DNA of 37,896 nucleotides from assembly GCF_003337355.1 (NCBI RefSeq), contig NZ_QPJW01000021.1:1-37896 (forward strand), in the 5' to 3' direction. Source of the stretch: Fontibacillus phaseoli. GTDB lineage: Bacteria > Bacillota > Bacilli > Paenibacillales > Paenibacillaceae. The first letter of the stretch is position 1; each line of letters opens with the position of its first letter. Positions 15,626-24,252 of the stretch are shown piece by piece. Below the pieces are notes generated by a model. The model did no database searches and was not told the origin of the DNA. It saw only the letters and a list, made by a program, of their open reading frames with translations. Made by a program: the position numbers and the translations under genes.

Positions 15626-18600
15626 TTAGTCGATCCGCAGTTTGAAACGGAGCAGCATCGTTACGGCTTCCGCCCGGGTGAGCTGCGCCTTCGGCCGCAG
15701 CAGAGCGCGGTCGTCGCCGATCAGCAGCTCCTCCGCGACCAGTTGCCGATAAGCTTCGGCAGCCCAAGGTAGAACCGCCTCCCGGTCACCGTACGGGAGC
15801 AGCGGATCGGCATCGGCCGAAATCGCGACCGGCTGACGACCCGGAACGGCCAACCAGGCGCGCGCGAGGAAGACCGCCGTCTCGGAGCGCGTAATTTGCT
15901 GATGAGGACGGAAGGTTCCGTCCTCGTAGCCCTCGATCAGGCCGGCCTCCATGGCCAGGCTAATCGCGCCGCTGGCCCAAGCGGGCCATGCCTGACGGTC
16001 CGCCGCCGCAGCGGCCGGGCTCGCCAATGCCAATGCCGATGTCGCCGTTGCAGCGCCGGCATCATCGCCCAGCCCGAGCAGCCGCACGAGCAGCGCGGCG
16101 AACTCGGCTCTCGTCACGCCGGCGTCCGGCCGGAACGTCCGGTCCGGATAACCGGTGACGAGGCCTTCGCGCACGGCGCGCCCGATGTCGGCCTCGGCCC
16201 AATGGCCGGCCGTGTCGGTGAAGACGGATCCCGCCGACGGCGGGCCGTCTTCCGGCCCTCCCGCGGCGCCCGGTTCCCCGGTGCCCGGACCGGAGCCGCC
16301 GCTGCCCGGACCCACCCCCGTTTCGGGGGTGTCAGGTCCGGCATTCTGCCCCGGGACAACGCCCGGTCCCGAACCGGAACTCGGGTTCGTGCCGGTTCCG
16401 GGGCCCGGATTTATCCCGGTTCCCGGATTCGTGCCCGGTTCAGAACCGGTCCCCGGGTCCGGCGGAGCGGCTTGCACCTTAAGGTCCGCCGTAGCCGATA
16501 TCCCTTCGTAAGCAGCCCTGATTACTGTGCTGCCAGGCGAAACTCCGGTGACTAGGCCGCTTGCGTTAATGGTTGCCAGCGCTGGATCGGTCACCGTCAG
16601 CACGCTGTCCCGCGTAACCGGAACTACGTCGCCGTTGGAGTACGTGGCCTTCACTTCACTTTGCACCGTTCTCCCGGCAACCACTTCATAAGAGGTCGCC
16701 CCAAACTCCAGGCCCACCAAAAGCGGCGTAAATTCAATCACGAGCGGCTTAGCCATGAGAGCTCCCTCTTTCAAAGCGGTTACCGTCGCCAACCCAGAAG
16801 TGGACGAACTTAAGCTCGCAGTGTAAATACCATAGACGCCCTCGGTGACCGTGCTCAATTGCCCCAAGTCGCTTTCAAATACTAAAGCGCCGCCGCTCTC
16901 CGTCAGCGCATTGCCCAAAGCATCGTAAACCTGCAGCGTAACCGTCGCCACGCTGTTGCCATCCGCAGGCAGCCGCGTAACGTCGGCACTCAGGATCGAG
17001 TGCGCGCTATCCGGAGACCCCGCCGTGAATTTCACCTTCGCCTCCAGCCCGAAAGGCTGGCCGTTCAAGACAGCTTGCACCGTGGATGCTCCCGTCCGCC
17101 GCGAAGCAAGTTCCGCCTCATAAACGCCGAACGACGTCTCCGTTACCGGACCGACGTCCCCGAGCGAGGCGTCAAAAGACACGGCGCCTCCGCTACGCGT
17201 CAAGGCGTTGCCGAAGCGGTCCCGCAGCTCCAGCTTCAGCTTGACGGAGCTGCTCCCGTCCGCGATCGCCGTGCTCGGCGCCGCGATGAGCGAAGACTTC
17301 TCCGCAGCGGGAGCTGCGGAAGTAATGTCCCAGGCCAGCTTGCCGGGCACAGCCAACCCGTTAATCTTGGCGGACACTGTCACGCTTCCGAGTCCGTAAG
17401 GCTCCAACTCCACGGTGAATTTGCCGTCCCCGGTATAGGTAACCGGACCAAGCACGCCCGGACCATCGGCGACCATCTCTACTGTGTCGGTTCCGACCGT
17501 AACGGGGTTGCCCCAGTAATCCGCCAGCTGCAAGGTTACTTCCGCCTTTTCCCCAATCGGCGACGAACCTGTAGCTCCTCCGGTCCAATAAGTACCCGAC
17601 AAATTAGCCAGCGTAATTTGGGACAGCTTCGGCAGAGCCTCTTCCGAACGGTTGCCGCCAATCTGGTTAAAGTTGTTGCCGCCCACGGCCCAGATCGATC
17701 CGTCCGTTTTCAGAACCGACGTATGCATGCTCCCTGCCACAACCTGTACGAATCCTTCGACACGGCTCACCCCGTCTTCCGTCTCAAGCACCGGTTTCGG
17801 CACCGGGGAGTTCGAAGCATTCTGGTCCCTGCCGAGCTGGTACTTCAAGTCTCCGTAAATATCAGTATTGCCTCCCCAAGTCCAAAGGCAGCCGTCTCCT
17901 CGCAAAGCCGCGGAATGAAGCAACCCGGCGCCGATCGCCGTTACGTCCCCGAAGGGGCCTCCATTTTCGTCCAGCACGGGCTGCGCCCGGCTTTGCATGT
18001 TGTAATGGCCAAGGCCCAGTTCCCCCGTTGAATTATACCCCCAGGACCACAATGTACCGTCATCCTTGACCGCCAAGGAGTGATAGCCTGCTGCCGCCAA
18101 CTGGGTAACATGATCCAGCGGCGAACCGTCATTGACGGTTACGTCGACCGGATAGCTCCGGGAGGTCCCAGTCCCATCCCCGAGCTGCCGGTTCTGATTG
18201 GCCCCCCAAGCCATAACCCGTCCGGTTTTCGTCAAGGCAAGCGAGTGAAACTGCCCGGCCTGAACCTTCTTAATATCGGTCAGATAAGTATTTGCCGCAG
18301 TTTTCACCTGAACGGGCAACTTCGCATAATTCATATTCCCCGATGTTCCGTCCCCGACCATCCCATTGAAATTAAACCCCCAAGCCCAAACCGTCCCATC
18401 CTTGGCCAAAGCCAGCGAATGCGCGTCTCCCGAAGAAATTTGCGCAATCTCGGGAAGGCCCTCAACCTTTTCCGCGTACGTGGACCAATACCCATCCGTA
18501 TCTCTTCCAAGCTCCTCGTTAAGGTCGGCGCCCCAAGTCCAGACGGTTCCATCCTTCTTCAGCGCGACGGAAAACTGGGCTCCGGCAGCCAGTGCGGTCA

Positions 18601-18895
18601 CATCGCTCAGCAAGGATGTTTTTCCGCCAACCTGCTGATACACCGGCATCGCAAAGTTAAAAGATTGTGTCGAGCCGATACCCAATTGCCCTGTATAATT
18701 GACTCCCCAGGCTCGTACCGTCCCATCGCTCAGCAGCACCAGCATATGGTCCGTTCCCGACGCAAGGAACACCGGTTTCAAAGAAGATACGTCCTTCATC
18801 TCTGCACGCACCGGGCTTAATGGCGCCATCAGGGCCACGGTTGTACTGAACAGCGCCGCAGCCAAGGCCAGTTTGAACATCCTTTTCCATTTCAC
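15626..18895 (-). CDS. Secreted RCC1-repeat, Ig-like and SLH-domain surface protein
   Basis: A 1089-residue secreted protein. A signal peptide (about 1-31, ending PVRA) is followed by about seven RCC1-type repeats (about 42-430, each with a core such as HSLALAKDGTVWAWG), predicted to form a beta-propeller. Then come Ig-like segments resembling invasin Big_1 domains (about 435-730, with ADGSSSVKLKLELRDRFGNALT and a second copy), one Big_2-like domain (about 730-810), a Gly/Pro/Thr linker, and three SLH domains (about 895-1089, with the TRAE motif in the first and third and TRSE in the second) that would bind pyruvylated secondary cell-wall polymer. It starts at GTG, with GGAGG 8 nt before. The linker and SLH-coding DNA is much richer in GC than its surroundings. 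A binding or adhesion role is likely; the ligand is unknown. Confidence 0.92.
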   Translation of the reverse strand: MKWKRMFKLALAAALFSTTVALMAPLSPVRAEMKDVSSLKPVFLASGTDHMLVLLSDGTVRAWGVNYTGQLGIGSTQSFNFAMPVYQQVGGKTSLLSDVTALAAGAQFSVALKKDGTVWTWGADLNEELGRDTDGYWSTYAEKVEGLPEIAQISSGDAHSLALAKDGTVWAWGFNFNGMVGDGTSGNMNYAKLPVQVKTAANTYLTDIKKVQAGQFHSLALTKTGRVMAWGANQNRQLGDGTGTSRSYPVDVTVNDGSPLDHVTQLAAAGYHSLAVKDDGTLWSWGYNSTGELGLGHYNMQSRAQPVLDENGGPFGDVTAIGAGLLHSAALRGDGCLWTWGGNTDIYGDLKYQLGRDQNASNSPVPKPVLETEDGVSRVEGFVQVVAGSMHTSVLKTDGSIWAVGGNNFNQIGGNRSEEALPKLSQITLANLSGTYWTGGATGSSPIGEKAEVTLQLADYWGNPVTVGTDTVEMVADGPGVLGPVTYTGDGKFTVELEPYGLGSVTVSAKINGLAVPGKLAWDITSAAPAAEKSSLIAAPSTAIADGSSSVKLKLELRDRFGNALTRSGGAVSFDASLGDVGPVTETSFGVYEAELASRRTGASTVQAVLNGQPFGLEAKVKFTAGSPDSAHSILSADVTRLPADGNSVATVTLQVYDALGNALTESGGALVFESDLGQLSTVTEGVYGIYTASLSSSTSGLATVTALKEGALMAKPLVIEFTPLLVGLEFGATSYEVVAGRTVQSEVKATYSNGDVVPVTRDSVLTVTDPALATINASGLVTGVSPGSTVIRAAYEGISATADLKVQAAPPDPGTGSEPGTNPGTGINPGPGTGTNPSSGSGPGVVPGQNAGPDTPETGVGPGSGGSGPGTGEPGAAGGPEDGPPSAGSVFTDTAGHWAEADIGRAVREGLVTGYPDRTFRPDAGVTRAEFAALLVRLLGLGDDAGAATATSALALASPAAAAADRQAWPAWASGAISLAMEAGLIEGYEDGTFRPHQQITRSETAVFLARAWLAVPGRQPVAISADADPLLPYGDREAVLPWAAEAYRQLVAEELLIGDDRALLRPKAQLTRAEAVTMLLRFKLRID

Positions 18896-19165
18896 GAGGC
18901 CATCCTCCCTTCTCCTCCTTGATTTCCATCCCTTCTATTGTAAAAATCCGCCCGAATCCTGTAACCTAACTAAAGTTAACAAAGCGCGAAAAAGGGAGTA
19001 TTACGGCGCAGAAAAAAGACCGCCGGAGTCCGGCAGCCTAATTTTCTATTATTGAATTTGTCCGCGATAAAAGCGCAAGAAGAGCTATTGCTATAGTTAT
19101 TGTTTCATCCGCCTTCACGCCCAACTCCGTATTAATATTTGGACTAGAGCGCCACACACTTTGAC

Positions 19166-19302
19166 CTAACGGACACCAGGGACGCTAAAATGCCTAAATT
19201 TGCTCTCTTTGAATTCTAACGGACACCAGCGACCTTAATCCTGCCGAAACGCCACCTTTTGTGACCATTATGATAGAATAGCGTCTCCTGTGTCCGTTAG
19301 GA
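19166..19302. repeat. GGACAC interspersed repeat, copy group 1
   Basis: Three units lie in the 470-bp gap between the surface protein and the aldo/keto reductase. Two direct copies start CTAACGGACACCAG at 19166 and 19216, and an inverted copy ends TGTCCGTTAGGA at 19302. A second group with the same design lies at 22085-22275. The outer units could pair over more than 10 bp in RNA. I see no gene in 18896-19365 otherwise. Confidence 0.75.
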
Positions 19303-19365
19303 TTTCTGCGGAGCAAAGAAAACGGGTTGATTCCCTGATTTCTTTGGTTCCATTAATTTACTTGT

Positions 19366-20370
19366 TCACCAAGGAATATCCCCGATCCCGCGCATGACGT
19401 CGTCGATTTCCCGCAGTTCCTCCGCAGTTAATGGCGGCTGGTGGACGGCCGCGGCGTTTTCTTCGATTTGGCTCACCCGGCTGGCGCCGATGATCACGGA
19501 AGTGACGCCTCCGTCCCGCAAAGCCCAGGTTAACGCCATCTGTGCAAGGCTTTGTCCCCGGCGTTCGGCGATCGCCTCCAGCTTGCGGAATTTACCGATC
19601 CGCTCCGCCGTGACGGCCTCCGGCTTCAAGGACCGAGCTTTGGACTCGGACTCTTCCTCCAGTTTGCGGACATATTTATTTGTCAATTGTCCCCGGCCTA
19701 ACGGGCAAAAGGCTACCGAACCCGCCCCCTCTTCCCGGAGAACTTCCTGCAACCCCTGTTCAATCCACCGGTTTAGCATCGAGTAATTCGGCTGGTGCAC
19801 CAAGAGTGGCGTTCCGAGTTGCTTCAATATTTCCGCCGCCCGCTTGGTGTCTTCAGGGCCGTAATTGGACAGCCCCACATACAGCGCCTTCCCGGCTTTC
19901 ACGGCTTGCGCAAGCGCACCCATCGACTCCTCCAGAGGAGTATCCGGGTCCGGACGGTGATGGTAGAAAATATCCACGTAATCCAGTCCCATCCGCATCA
20001 GGCTTTGATCCAGGCTGGAGAGAAGGTTTTTGCGCGATCCCCATTCCCCGTACGGCCCGGGCCACATGTAATAGCCTGCTTTCGTGGTGATCAGAAGCTC
20101 ATCCCGGTAAGGCCGCAGATCCTTTTTCATCACCTGCCCGAAGGTTTCTTCCGCCGATCCGGCCGGTGGTCCATAGTTATTGGCGAGATCGAAATGGGTA
20201 ATTCCGAGATCGAATGCGGTCGTGATCATCGCCCGGGAATTCTCAAAAGGCTTGTCGCCACCGAAATTTTGCCACAACCCCAGCGATATCGCCGGAAGTT
20301 TGATGCCGCTTTTACCGCAGCGGTTGTAAATCATTTGCTCGTAACGCTTGTCATCCGCATAATACGGCAT
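19366..20370 (-). CDS. Aldo/keto reductase, YghZ/L-glyceraldehyde-3-phosphate reductase type
   Basis: A 334-residue aldo/keto reductase with strong likeness to E. coli YghZ along its length: the CGKSGIKLPAISLGLWQNFG opening, FDLANNYGPPAGSAEE with the catalytic Asp and Tyr, TKAGYYMWPGPYG with the Lys, VDIFYHHRPD with the His, and SVIIGASRVSQIEEN at the cofactor site. YghZ reduces L-glyceraldehyde 3-phosphate and methylglyoxal-type aldehydes using NADPH, so a detoxification role is probable. The ATG at 20370 has GGCAGG 9 nt upstream; an in-frame TTG at 20379 is less well placed. It is a single gene with its own upstream region. Confidence 0.92.
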   Translation of the reverse strand: MPYYADDKRYEQMIYNRCGKSGIKLPAISLGLWQNFGGDKPFENSRAMITTAFDLGITHFDLANNYGPPAGSAEETFGQVMKKDLRPYRDELLITTKAGYYMWPGPYGEWGSRKNLLSSLDQSLMRMGLDYVDIFYHHRPDPDTPLEESMGALAQAVKAGKALYVGLSNYGPEDTKRAAEILKQLGTPLLVHQPNYSMLNRWIEQGLQEVLREEGAGSVAFCPLGRGQLTNKYVRKLEEESESKARSLKPEAVTAERIGKFRKLEAIAERRGQSLAQMALTWALRDGGVTSVIIGASRVSQIEENAAAVHQPPLTAEELREIDDVMRGIGDIPW

Positions 20371-20524
20371 ATATATCAACCTGCCTTTTTTATGTCATAA
20401 AATAAGAGGGCCCCTCTCTTTCGAGAATGATTATATGCCAAGACCATTAGAATATGGAATGACCGCATGTAACTTTTACATGTCATAATGTAATATGAAT
20501 TTATTGAAACTCTCCGAAATCAAC

Positions 20525-20560
20525 AAAAAAGACAACCCCTTAGTTCCCCAAGAGGTCATC
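20525..20560 (-). terminator. Intrinsic terminator of the threonine-aldolase-like gene
   Basis: On the minus strand GATGACCTCTT can pair with AAGGGGTTGTC through 11 base pairs, some of them G-U, around an 8-nt loop, and six T residues follow directly (20525-20530). It begins 14 bp after the stop codon. Confidence 0.8.
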
Positions 20561-20574
20561 CTTTCTCCATTCCC

Positions 20575-21660
20575 CTAAATCTCGCGCAGCTTCGCGTCCA
20601 GCATCTCGAACATGGCATCCTGCCCATTTTGGGGTACATGGCGATACATATCTCCGACGCTAAGTTCGAAATAGCTTGTTCCCCCGTCAAAATCTCTCAG
20701 ATTCCCGGTGATGCCGATCCCGTATTCCTCGCAAAGCGATATTAACACCGGCTCTACCTTGTCTTTCGGAGCTTCGAAGTGGACGTGAAACATATTGGAT
20801 ACGGGCACGACGGGCCGGGTAGCTATACCGTGGCACCGGTTGAACCGTTCGGCGAGCACGATGGCATCACGGTAGTATTGATCCATTTTGCCGATCCGCT
20901 CTTTGAAATAGTACCCGCTGGTCAAGATATACGGATACAGACTGATCAGATCGCCGCCATGCCGTCTTTTCCACACTTTTGACTTTTCGGTGAAGGCCGC
21001 TTCCCCCGCCAGGATCGCTCCGGCAATCCCGCCGATCGTTTTATAGAAGGAAATATAGACACTATCGAACAATGCGCAGACCTCTGCGGCCGTTTTTTGA
21101 TAAAAGGGTAAAATTTCGTACAATCGCGCGCCGTCCAGGTGCAGCTTGATGCCTTTCTCCCGGCAGTAAACAGAGATCGCTTCAAGTTCCCGGAATTCGG
21201 GCAATTGCCCGCCGATTTCTCGCTGCGGCAACTCCAACAGCAGGCAGGCGATATCCTCCTCCAGATTTGTAACGTCTTCCAGCGTGATTAAACGGCTCTT
21301 ATCGGCAAGCAATACCGGCTTAATGCCATGCAGTTCCTTCAGGCCGTCCTCTTCATGGATTTCCAAATGGCATAACGGATGATACGCCACTTGCGGGAGA
21401 TTTTTGTCGTCGCACCAGATTCTTAGGGCAATTTGCTGCGCCATCGTACCGCTTGGAAAAAAAACCGCCGTATCCTTCCCCAAATAGCTCGCCATCTCCT
21501 GCTGGAACTCTTCAATGATCCAGCCTTTGCCGTAAGCATCGCTCTCCGTTGTTCCATCGGCTTGCTCCAATACTGTCTTCAACACTTCTCTCGGACCCTG
21601 GCCCGACAGGCGGTAAGCAGTCCGGTTAAATGTTTCCGCTAGGGTTTTTTGATCGCTCAT
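20575..21660 (-). CDS. Threonine-aldolase-like PLP enzyme
   Basis: A 361-residue enzyme of the beta-eliminating-lyase/threonine aldolase family (fold type I, PLP-dependent), which would split L-threonine or a related beta-hydroxy amino acid into glycine and an aldehyde. The PLP lysine is K207 in YISFYKTIGG, the Asp that contacts the cofactor ring is D176, and R179 follows in HLDGARLYE. The glycine-rich FFPSGTMAQQIAL loop is in place. Length and motifs look intact. AAAAGGAG precedes the ATG. It is monocistronic, with its own terminator. Substrate specificity is not decided by what I can see. Confidence 0.88.
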   Translation of the reverse strand: MSDQKTLAETFNRTAYRLSGQGPREVLKTVLEQADGTTESDAYGKGWIIEEFQQEMASYLGKDTAVFFPSGTMAQQIALRIWCDDKNLPQVAYHPLCHLEIHEEDGLKELHGIKPVLLADKSRLITLEDVTNLEEDIACLLLELPQREIGGQLPEFRELEAISVYCREKGIKLHLDGARLYEILPFYQKTAAEVCALFDSVYISFYKTIGGIAGAILAGEAAFTEKSKVWKRRHGGDLISLYPYILTSGYYFKERIGKMDQYYRDAIVLAERFNRCHGIATRPVVPVSNMFHVHFEAPKDKVEPVLISLCEEYGIGITGNLRDFDGGTSYFELSVGDMYRHVPQNGQDAMFEMLDAKLREI

Positions 21661-22084
21661 CGTATTCTGCTCCTTTTCCTTCTCCCGTTTCCCTTTCCCG
21701 CTTTGTGCCGGGAGCCGTACAACACTCCTATTCTATCACTTCCTCAGCCAATCGTAACAATTTCGCACCGCTGTGCCTGCTCCATAAATCGCCCCATGCT
21801 CGAAATTTCCCCCGGCAGCTTTTCTTTATTAGCCTGTAGAAAATCCGGGATAAGCCTACTTGAGGTGATTCGATTTTGTCCCGCCAGACTTCCCTCCGCG
21901 CGCTTAAAGTAATTGTGATGAAATGACCGTATCGGGGGCCGCCAGTATATAAATCACTTGAATCAACCGGTCGCGAACGTGGTGCGGTAGCGATGGAAGA
22001 GAAGCCGGGCAGGCAATATTGCTCGGACCCTATCGTTGCGATATCGTTGGGCGGATGACCAACGGTTTTTTGGGTCAGCGAAAT
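21661..22084. other. Intergenic stretch without a supported gene
   Basis: Between the threonine-aldolase-like gene and the repeat group at 22085 I see no recognisable gene. A minus-strand frame at 21728-22096 is open for 122 codons but has no ribosome site, no family motif, and an end (SRHSGAKLLRLAEEVIE) that is not persuasive. Its far end runs into the repeat. Confidence 0.5.
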
Positions 22085-22275
22085 TCTAACGGACACAGGG
22101 GACGTTATTGGCCCGAAATCCAGGACTTTATAAATCTAACGGACACAGGAGACCTTAATCTCCTCGTTTGGCACCAAATCGAAGCAAATTACTTCCGATA
22201 AGGGTTCTGGTGTCCGTTAGATTCGAAAAGCAGCCATTTTGGATAGTTTAAGGGCTCTCATGTCCGCGAGAAATC
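22085..22275. repeat. GGACAC interspersed repeat, copy group 2
   Basis: Two direct units begin TCTAACGGACACAGG at 22085 and 22135, and an inverted unit ends TGTCCGTTAGATT near 22223. A weaker fourth unit, also inverted (CTCATGTCCGCGAGA), lies at about 22255-22270. The order (two direct, one inverted) and the roughly 50-bp spacing match the group at 19166-19302. Confidence 0.75.
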
Positions 22276-22402
22276 AAGAGCCGCCGGAGTAGATTCTCCA
22301 GAGAATGGCATTCCGGCCTACTGACAAGCATACAATTTGGAGAAGAAGGACAGGGTGATCTGACGGAACCCGGCCTTTCCCCTATACTCCTTAAAGGACG
22401 CG

Positions 22403-23065
22403 ATGCTTGTGAATCTCTTATCTAGCAGAACGAAGGCCTATCTTTTTCGTCGATCCTGTCTGAAAGCATCTCTAATTATCGCCGGTTCCGTCATCCAGGG
22501 ATTCGGCATGGGCGTATTTCTGTTTCCGCATGCCATCCCTCCCGGCGGGGCCGGAGGACTCGCATTGCTGCTGAACCACTGGTTTTCCTTCCCCATGAGC
22601 ATCGGCTTCTGGCTGATGAACTTTCTGTTTCTTTTGACTGCGATCCCGTTTCTCGGAACGGTCAGCACCGTCGGCACGATCGGCGTAATCACAACCACTT
22701 CGGTGTCCGTTAATATCTTCGGCGTTTACTTCAACAGCCCTCTCGGCAATGTCTGGTTCGATCTGCTGGCCGGTTCGGTTTTGCTCGGGATCGGCATCGC
22801 CGTTCTTTTAACCCAGCGTTTCTCCAACGGAGGCATCGGATTTGCGGCGCTTGCCTTGTCCAGGCAAAAGCATTTTGATCCGGGCAAAACGCTCTTCTGG
22901 ATGAACGGGGCGATTTTTATCCTCACAGCCTGCGTCATTGACTGGATGATTATTATTCAGGCCCTTCTTTGCCAATGGATCTCCACCAGCATCGTGAGCT
23001 GGCTATACAGCACCTCCTTTCCGGCAAGACCCCTTTATGCCTGGCGCGGAAAAAGAGACCGCTAA
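22403..23065 (+). CDS. YitT-family membrane protein without the C-terminal DUF2179 domain
   Basis: A 220-residue multi-pass membrane protein of the YitT (DUF161) family. Hydrophobic segments and family-type glycine motifs are visible, such as FGMGVFLFPHAIPPGGAGGLA, then GTVSTVGTIGVI and RFSNGGIGFAALAL. Full YitT proteins are about 280 aa and end with a soluble DUF2179 domain; here the protein stops after the last helix with a short basic tail (WRGKRDR). It could be a short natural subtype. AAAGGA precedes the ATG. Function of the family is unknown. It is monocistronic and lies between the repeat group and the convergent ABC transporter operon. Confidence 0.82.
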   Translation: MLVNLLSSRTKAYLFRRSCLKASLIIAGSVIQGFGMGVFLFPHAIPPGGAGGLALLLNHWFSFPMSIGFWLMNFLFLLTAIPFLGTVSTVGTIGVITTTSVSVNIFGVYFNSPLGNVWFDLLAGSVLLGIGIAVLLTQRFSNGGIGFAALALSRQKHFDPGKTLFWMNGAIFILTACVIDWMIIIQALLCQWISTSIVSWLYSTSFPARPLYAWRGKRDR

Positions 23066-23310
23066 ACCCGGAACCGGCTTGGTAAAAAAGATCCTGAGTC
23101 TGCAACCGTCTCCGTATTCAGTGCAACTTTCCGGCAATAGGCAACATCAGCGACCTTGGCTTGAGTCTCTTCCTGTAATTCGGCACCACTACAACCTCCA
23201 GCACCCTAATTAGCTTCTATAACCTTCGATTTAATGCTAGCTACGCCAGCCCCGAGTCGTGATTGAATTTTGTCCAATGACAATGAAAAGAGAGATGAGA
23301 GAGAACTCGA
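23066..23310. other. Intergenic stretch, nothing recognised
   Basis: This stretch separates the YitT-type gene from the convergent transporter operon and its terminator. I see no start-stop frame with gene-like content, no repeat copy and no plus-strand terminator with a clear T tract. Confidence 0.5.
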
Positions 23311-23356
23311 CGAACAACAAACAAGCTGCCCCAGGATCATTCCACCTGGAGCAGCT
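23311..23356 (-). terminator. Intrinsic terminator of the sugar ABC transporter operon
   Basis: Arms AGCTGCCCCAGG (23324-23335) and CCTGGAGCAGCT (23345-23356) form a 12-bp stem with one mismatch and a 9-nt loop. On the minus strand TTGTTTGTTG follows. It lies 20 bp after the last permease stop codon. Confidence 0.75.
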
Positions 23357-23376
23357 ATTTTGGCGCGAAAAACAGT

Positions 23377-24252
23377 TCAGCCCTTCACCGCGCCTTCGGC
23401 GATGCCGGCGAAAATGTATTTCTGCAGCAGCAGATAAATTACGATGGTCGGCAGCAGCACGATGAGAATCGCCGCGGACAGCTGGCCGAAATCCGAGGAC
23501 CGCTGGCCGACGAAGGTCATCAGTGCCGTCGACAGCGTATGCAGCCCTTTCGAAGGCATGTACAGGTACGGAATGTACATGTCGTTCATGATATCCACCG
23601 CTTTGATGATTGCCAGCGTGGCCGAAGCCGGCAGCAGCAGCGGGAAGATAATCTTCCGGAAAATCGTGGTATACGTTGCTCCGTCGATCATGGCGCTCTC
23701 ATCGAGCTGGCTGGAAATTTTTTCGATGAATTGCAGGAAAATAAAGATTTGCAGCAGATCGGTTCCCGCATAGATCAAGAGCGGAGCAAAGATCGTGTCG
23801 TACAGCCCCATCGATTTGATGATCTGAAAGCGGGAGACCTCCGTCGTATAAAACGGAATGACCATCGCGACCATGAACATAGCCATGATGGCTTTTTTCA
23901 GCTTGAAATTAAACCGGTTCAAAATATAGGCGGTCATGGAACCCAACACCGTATTCAGAATGACGCTGACCACCACGAGAACTGCGGTGTTGCGGAATCC
24001 GACGAGCATATTTCCCGTCTCGAACGCCGTCTTCAAATTGCCGAACTGCCAGGACTCGGGAAGCGACAAAGGCGACGTCTTCATCAACTCGGGACCCGTC
24101 TTGAACGCGGTGAACACATTGATCAGGATCGGGAACAGGACGATCAGGCTGATCAAGCCGAACAGCAAGTAGATTCCTAAAGTGGTCCACCATTTTTGCC
24201 CAACCGAAGGCCGGTAGCCCGTGGCGACGGGAGTTGCCGGAGCGGTCTTCAT
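23377..24252 (-). CDS. Carbohydrate ABC transporter permease (MalG/LacG type)
   Basis: A 291-residue inner-membrane permease with six predicted helices and the cytoplasmic EAA loop that meets the ATPase (DESAMIDGATYTTIFRKIIFP). It is the second membrane subunit of a CUT1-type sugar importer. Its ATG overlaps the stop codon of the preceding permease gene (TGATG), so the two are coupled. The last residues (FAGIAEGAVKG) are the standard end of this family. The sugar cannot be told from sequence. Confidence 0.92.
   Translation of the reverse strand: MKTAPATPVATGYRPSVGQKWWTTLGIYLLFGLISLIVLFPILINVFTAFKTGPELMKTSPLSLPESWQFGNLKTAFETGNMLVGFRNTAVLVVVSVILNTVLGSMTAYILNRFNFKLKKAIMAMFMVAMVIPFYTTEVSRFQIIKSMGLYDTIFAPLLIYAGTDLLQIFIFLQFIEKISSQLDESAMIDGATYTTIFRKIIFPLLLPASATLAIIKAVDIMNDMYIPYLYMPSKGLHTLSTALMTFVGQRSSDFGQLSAAILIVLLPTIVIYLLLQKYIFAGIAEGAVKG

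Noticed and set aside
17000..18031. Long plus-strand frame of 343 codons opposite the RCC1 repeats
   Set aside because: It is the antisense shadow of the surface protein; its Arg/Gln/His-rich content and lack of a ribosome site speak against it.
19021..19060. Short GC hairpin (GCCGGA/TCCGGC) upstream of the surface protein
   Set aside because: The stem is 6 bp with almost no loop and no clear T tract, so it was not called a terminator.
21728..22096. Minus-strand 122-codon frame in the gap after the threonine-aldolase-like gene
   Set aside because: No start signal or family motif is visible and it runs into the GGACAC repeat, so it is most likely a chance frame.
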